DNA of 5,972 bases from JBBRYB01 sp038238115. GTDB lineage: Bacteria > Actinomycetota > Actinomycetes > Propionibacteriales > Nocardioidaceae. The stretch lies in contig JBBRYB010000146.1 of NCBI GenBank assembly GCA_038238115.1, positions 1 to 5,972 of the forward strand, written 5' to 3'. The translations under genes were made by a program, and so were the position numbers. Numbering within the stretch: the stretch's first letter is position 1; the number at the start of each line of letters is the position of its first letter. This document shows positions 5,511 to 5,972 of this stretch, one piece after another. Below the pieces are notes generated by a model. The model was not told the origin of the DNA. It did no database searches and was given only the letters and a program-made list of their open reading frames with translations.

Positions 5511-5932
5511 GGGATCTCCCCGATGCCCAAGCCGATCCCGCAAGCCCTGGTCGCCCACGCCCTGGGCTCGGTGCCCAAGGCCGCCCTGATCGGGCTCGCG
5601 GTACTGGCGCACCTCGGTTACGGTGCGACGGCCGGTGCTGGCGATGGTGCTGCGACGGGTCACCGTGGCCACGGCGATTGGGTACGGCGTGGTGCTGTGG
5701 GCCTGGCTTGGCTGCCACACCTGGGCTGTTCGGCACCGGGATCACCGCCAAGATCGCCGCGGCAACCCTTCTGCTGCACCTGGTCTATGGCACCACCGTG
5801 CTGCTCGACCGAGGGCGCGCCCGCAAACTCACCAGGTTCACGGGTCTGGGCGGTGCACCTGCTCCACCGGCGACTCCACGTGGGCGAGCCCGACCGGCTG
5901 GGAAGCCGGGACTGCATGACCGACCGTTGTGA
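5511..5932 (+). pseudogene. Small four-helix membrane protein, frameshifted
   Basis: Three forward frames must be joined. First, around ATG 5523, MPKPIPQALVAHALGSVPKA leads into ALIGLAVLAHLGYGATAGA. The second frame, from about 5623, reads LAMVLRRVTVATAIGYGVVL and WAWLG. The third, from about 5725, reads GLFGTGITAKIAAATLLLHL and VYGTTVLLDRGRARK, running to TGA at 5930-5932. Two indels (about 5620 and 5720) explain the breaks. The joined product would have four helices with two histidine-glycine signatures, AHLGYGA and LHLVYGT, in helices 1 and 4. This layout recurs in small actinobacterial hypothetical membrane proteins, and it recalls the intact 3157 protein in size and helix order, but I cannot claim homology. 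The proline-rich tail after RARK may not be original. The left limit is uncertain because the symporter relic on the other strand ends nearby. Function unknown. Confidence 0.55.
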
Positions 5933-5933
5933 G

Positions 5934-5972
5934 ATGAGGAAGATCGTGATTGATGTTGAGGTGTTCTTCGAC
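5934..5972 (+). CDS. Start of a gene cut by the window edge (possibly RibD/DHFR-like)
   Basis: ATG 5934 opens MRKIVIDVEVFFD, which runs off the window after 13 codons. It begins two bases after the TGA of the preceding relic. An alternative in-frame ATG at 5916 would add MTDRCE. Neither has a strong Shine-Dalgarno site. N-termini of the form MRK-[IL]-[IV] followed by a beta strand and an aspartate are common in dihydrofolate-reductase-like (RibD C-terminal domain) proteins of actinobacteria, which usually continue SLDG. Here FFD replaces SLD, so this is only a suggestion. Thirteen residues cannot settle the family or show that the gene is intact. Confidence 0.4.
   Translation, partial: MRKIVIDVEVFFD

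Noticed and set aside
1..5972. CRISPR array, tRNA, rRNA or toxin-antitoxin pair
   Set aside because: No regularly spaced repeats, no cloverleaf or rRNA-like stretches and no small-gene pair with recognisable toxin or antitoxin features were seen on either strand.

Overview
The window is very GC-rich. Its decayed genes fit actinobacterial families: a DUF4383 membrane protein, IS6/IS3/IS30 transposases of actinomycete type, tad-pilus inner-membrane proteins and a LAL-type regulator. Codon third positions in the readable genes are almost all G or C. I infer a high-GC actinomycete, but nothing here fixes the genus.

Most of the window is a gene graveyard. From left to right it holds: the 3' end of an IS30 transposase (167-337, +); an IS3 orfB remnant with an internal deletion, starting at the base after the IS30 stop (338-482, +); an intact DUF4383 membrane-protein gene with a readable promoter and Shine-Dalgarno site (629-1012, -); a decayed tadB-like gene (1320-2065, +) with a possible tadC start behind it (2033-2136, +); the 5' part of an IS6-family transposase (2183-2463, +); and the 3' end of a beta-propeller lactonase-like gene (2533-2920, +).

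Next come an intact small membrane-protein gene (3157-3630, +) with an inverted repeat in its leader; a short internal piece of a LAL/MalT-like regulator on the opposite strand (3685-3786, -); a 13-bp perfect inverted repeat (3831-3858); and the 3' end of an MFS transporter with a frame break (3893-4121, +). About 550 bases (4122-4676) contain nothing I recognise. After that are the 3' ends of a second MFS gene (4690-5098, -) and of a bile-acid:sodium-symporter-like gene carrying an in-frame TAG (about 5155-5470, -), then a frameshifted small membrane protein (about 5511-5932, +). A new reading frame opens at 5934 and runs off the window.

Only two genes look complete, DUF4383 and the 157-residue membrane protein. 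The others carry nonsense codons, indels or missing ends, and most surviving pieces are 3' portions of genes. I see no pathway that works together here and no convincing new system. The pattern fits an accessory region shaped by IS insertion, deletion and relaxed selection. Some frame breaks could be sequencing errors and should be checked first.
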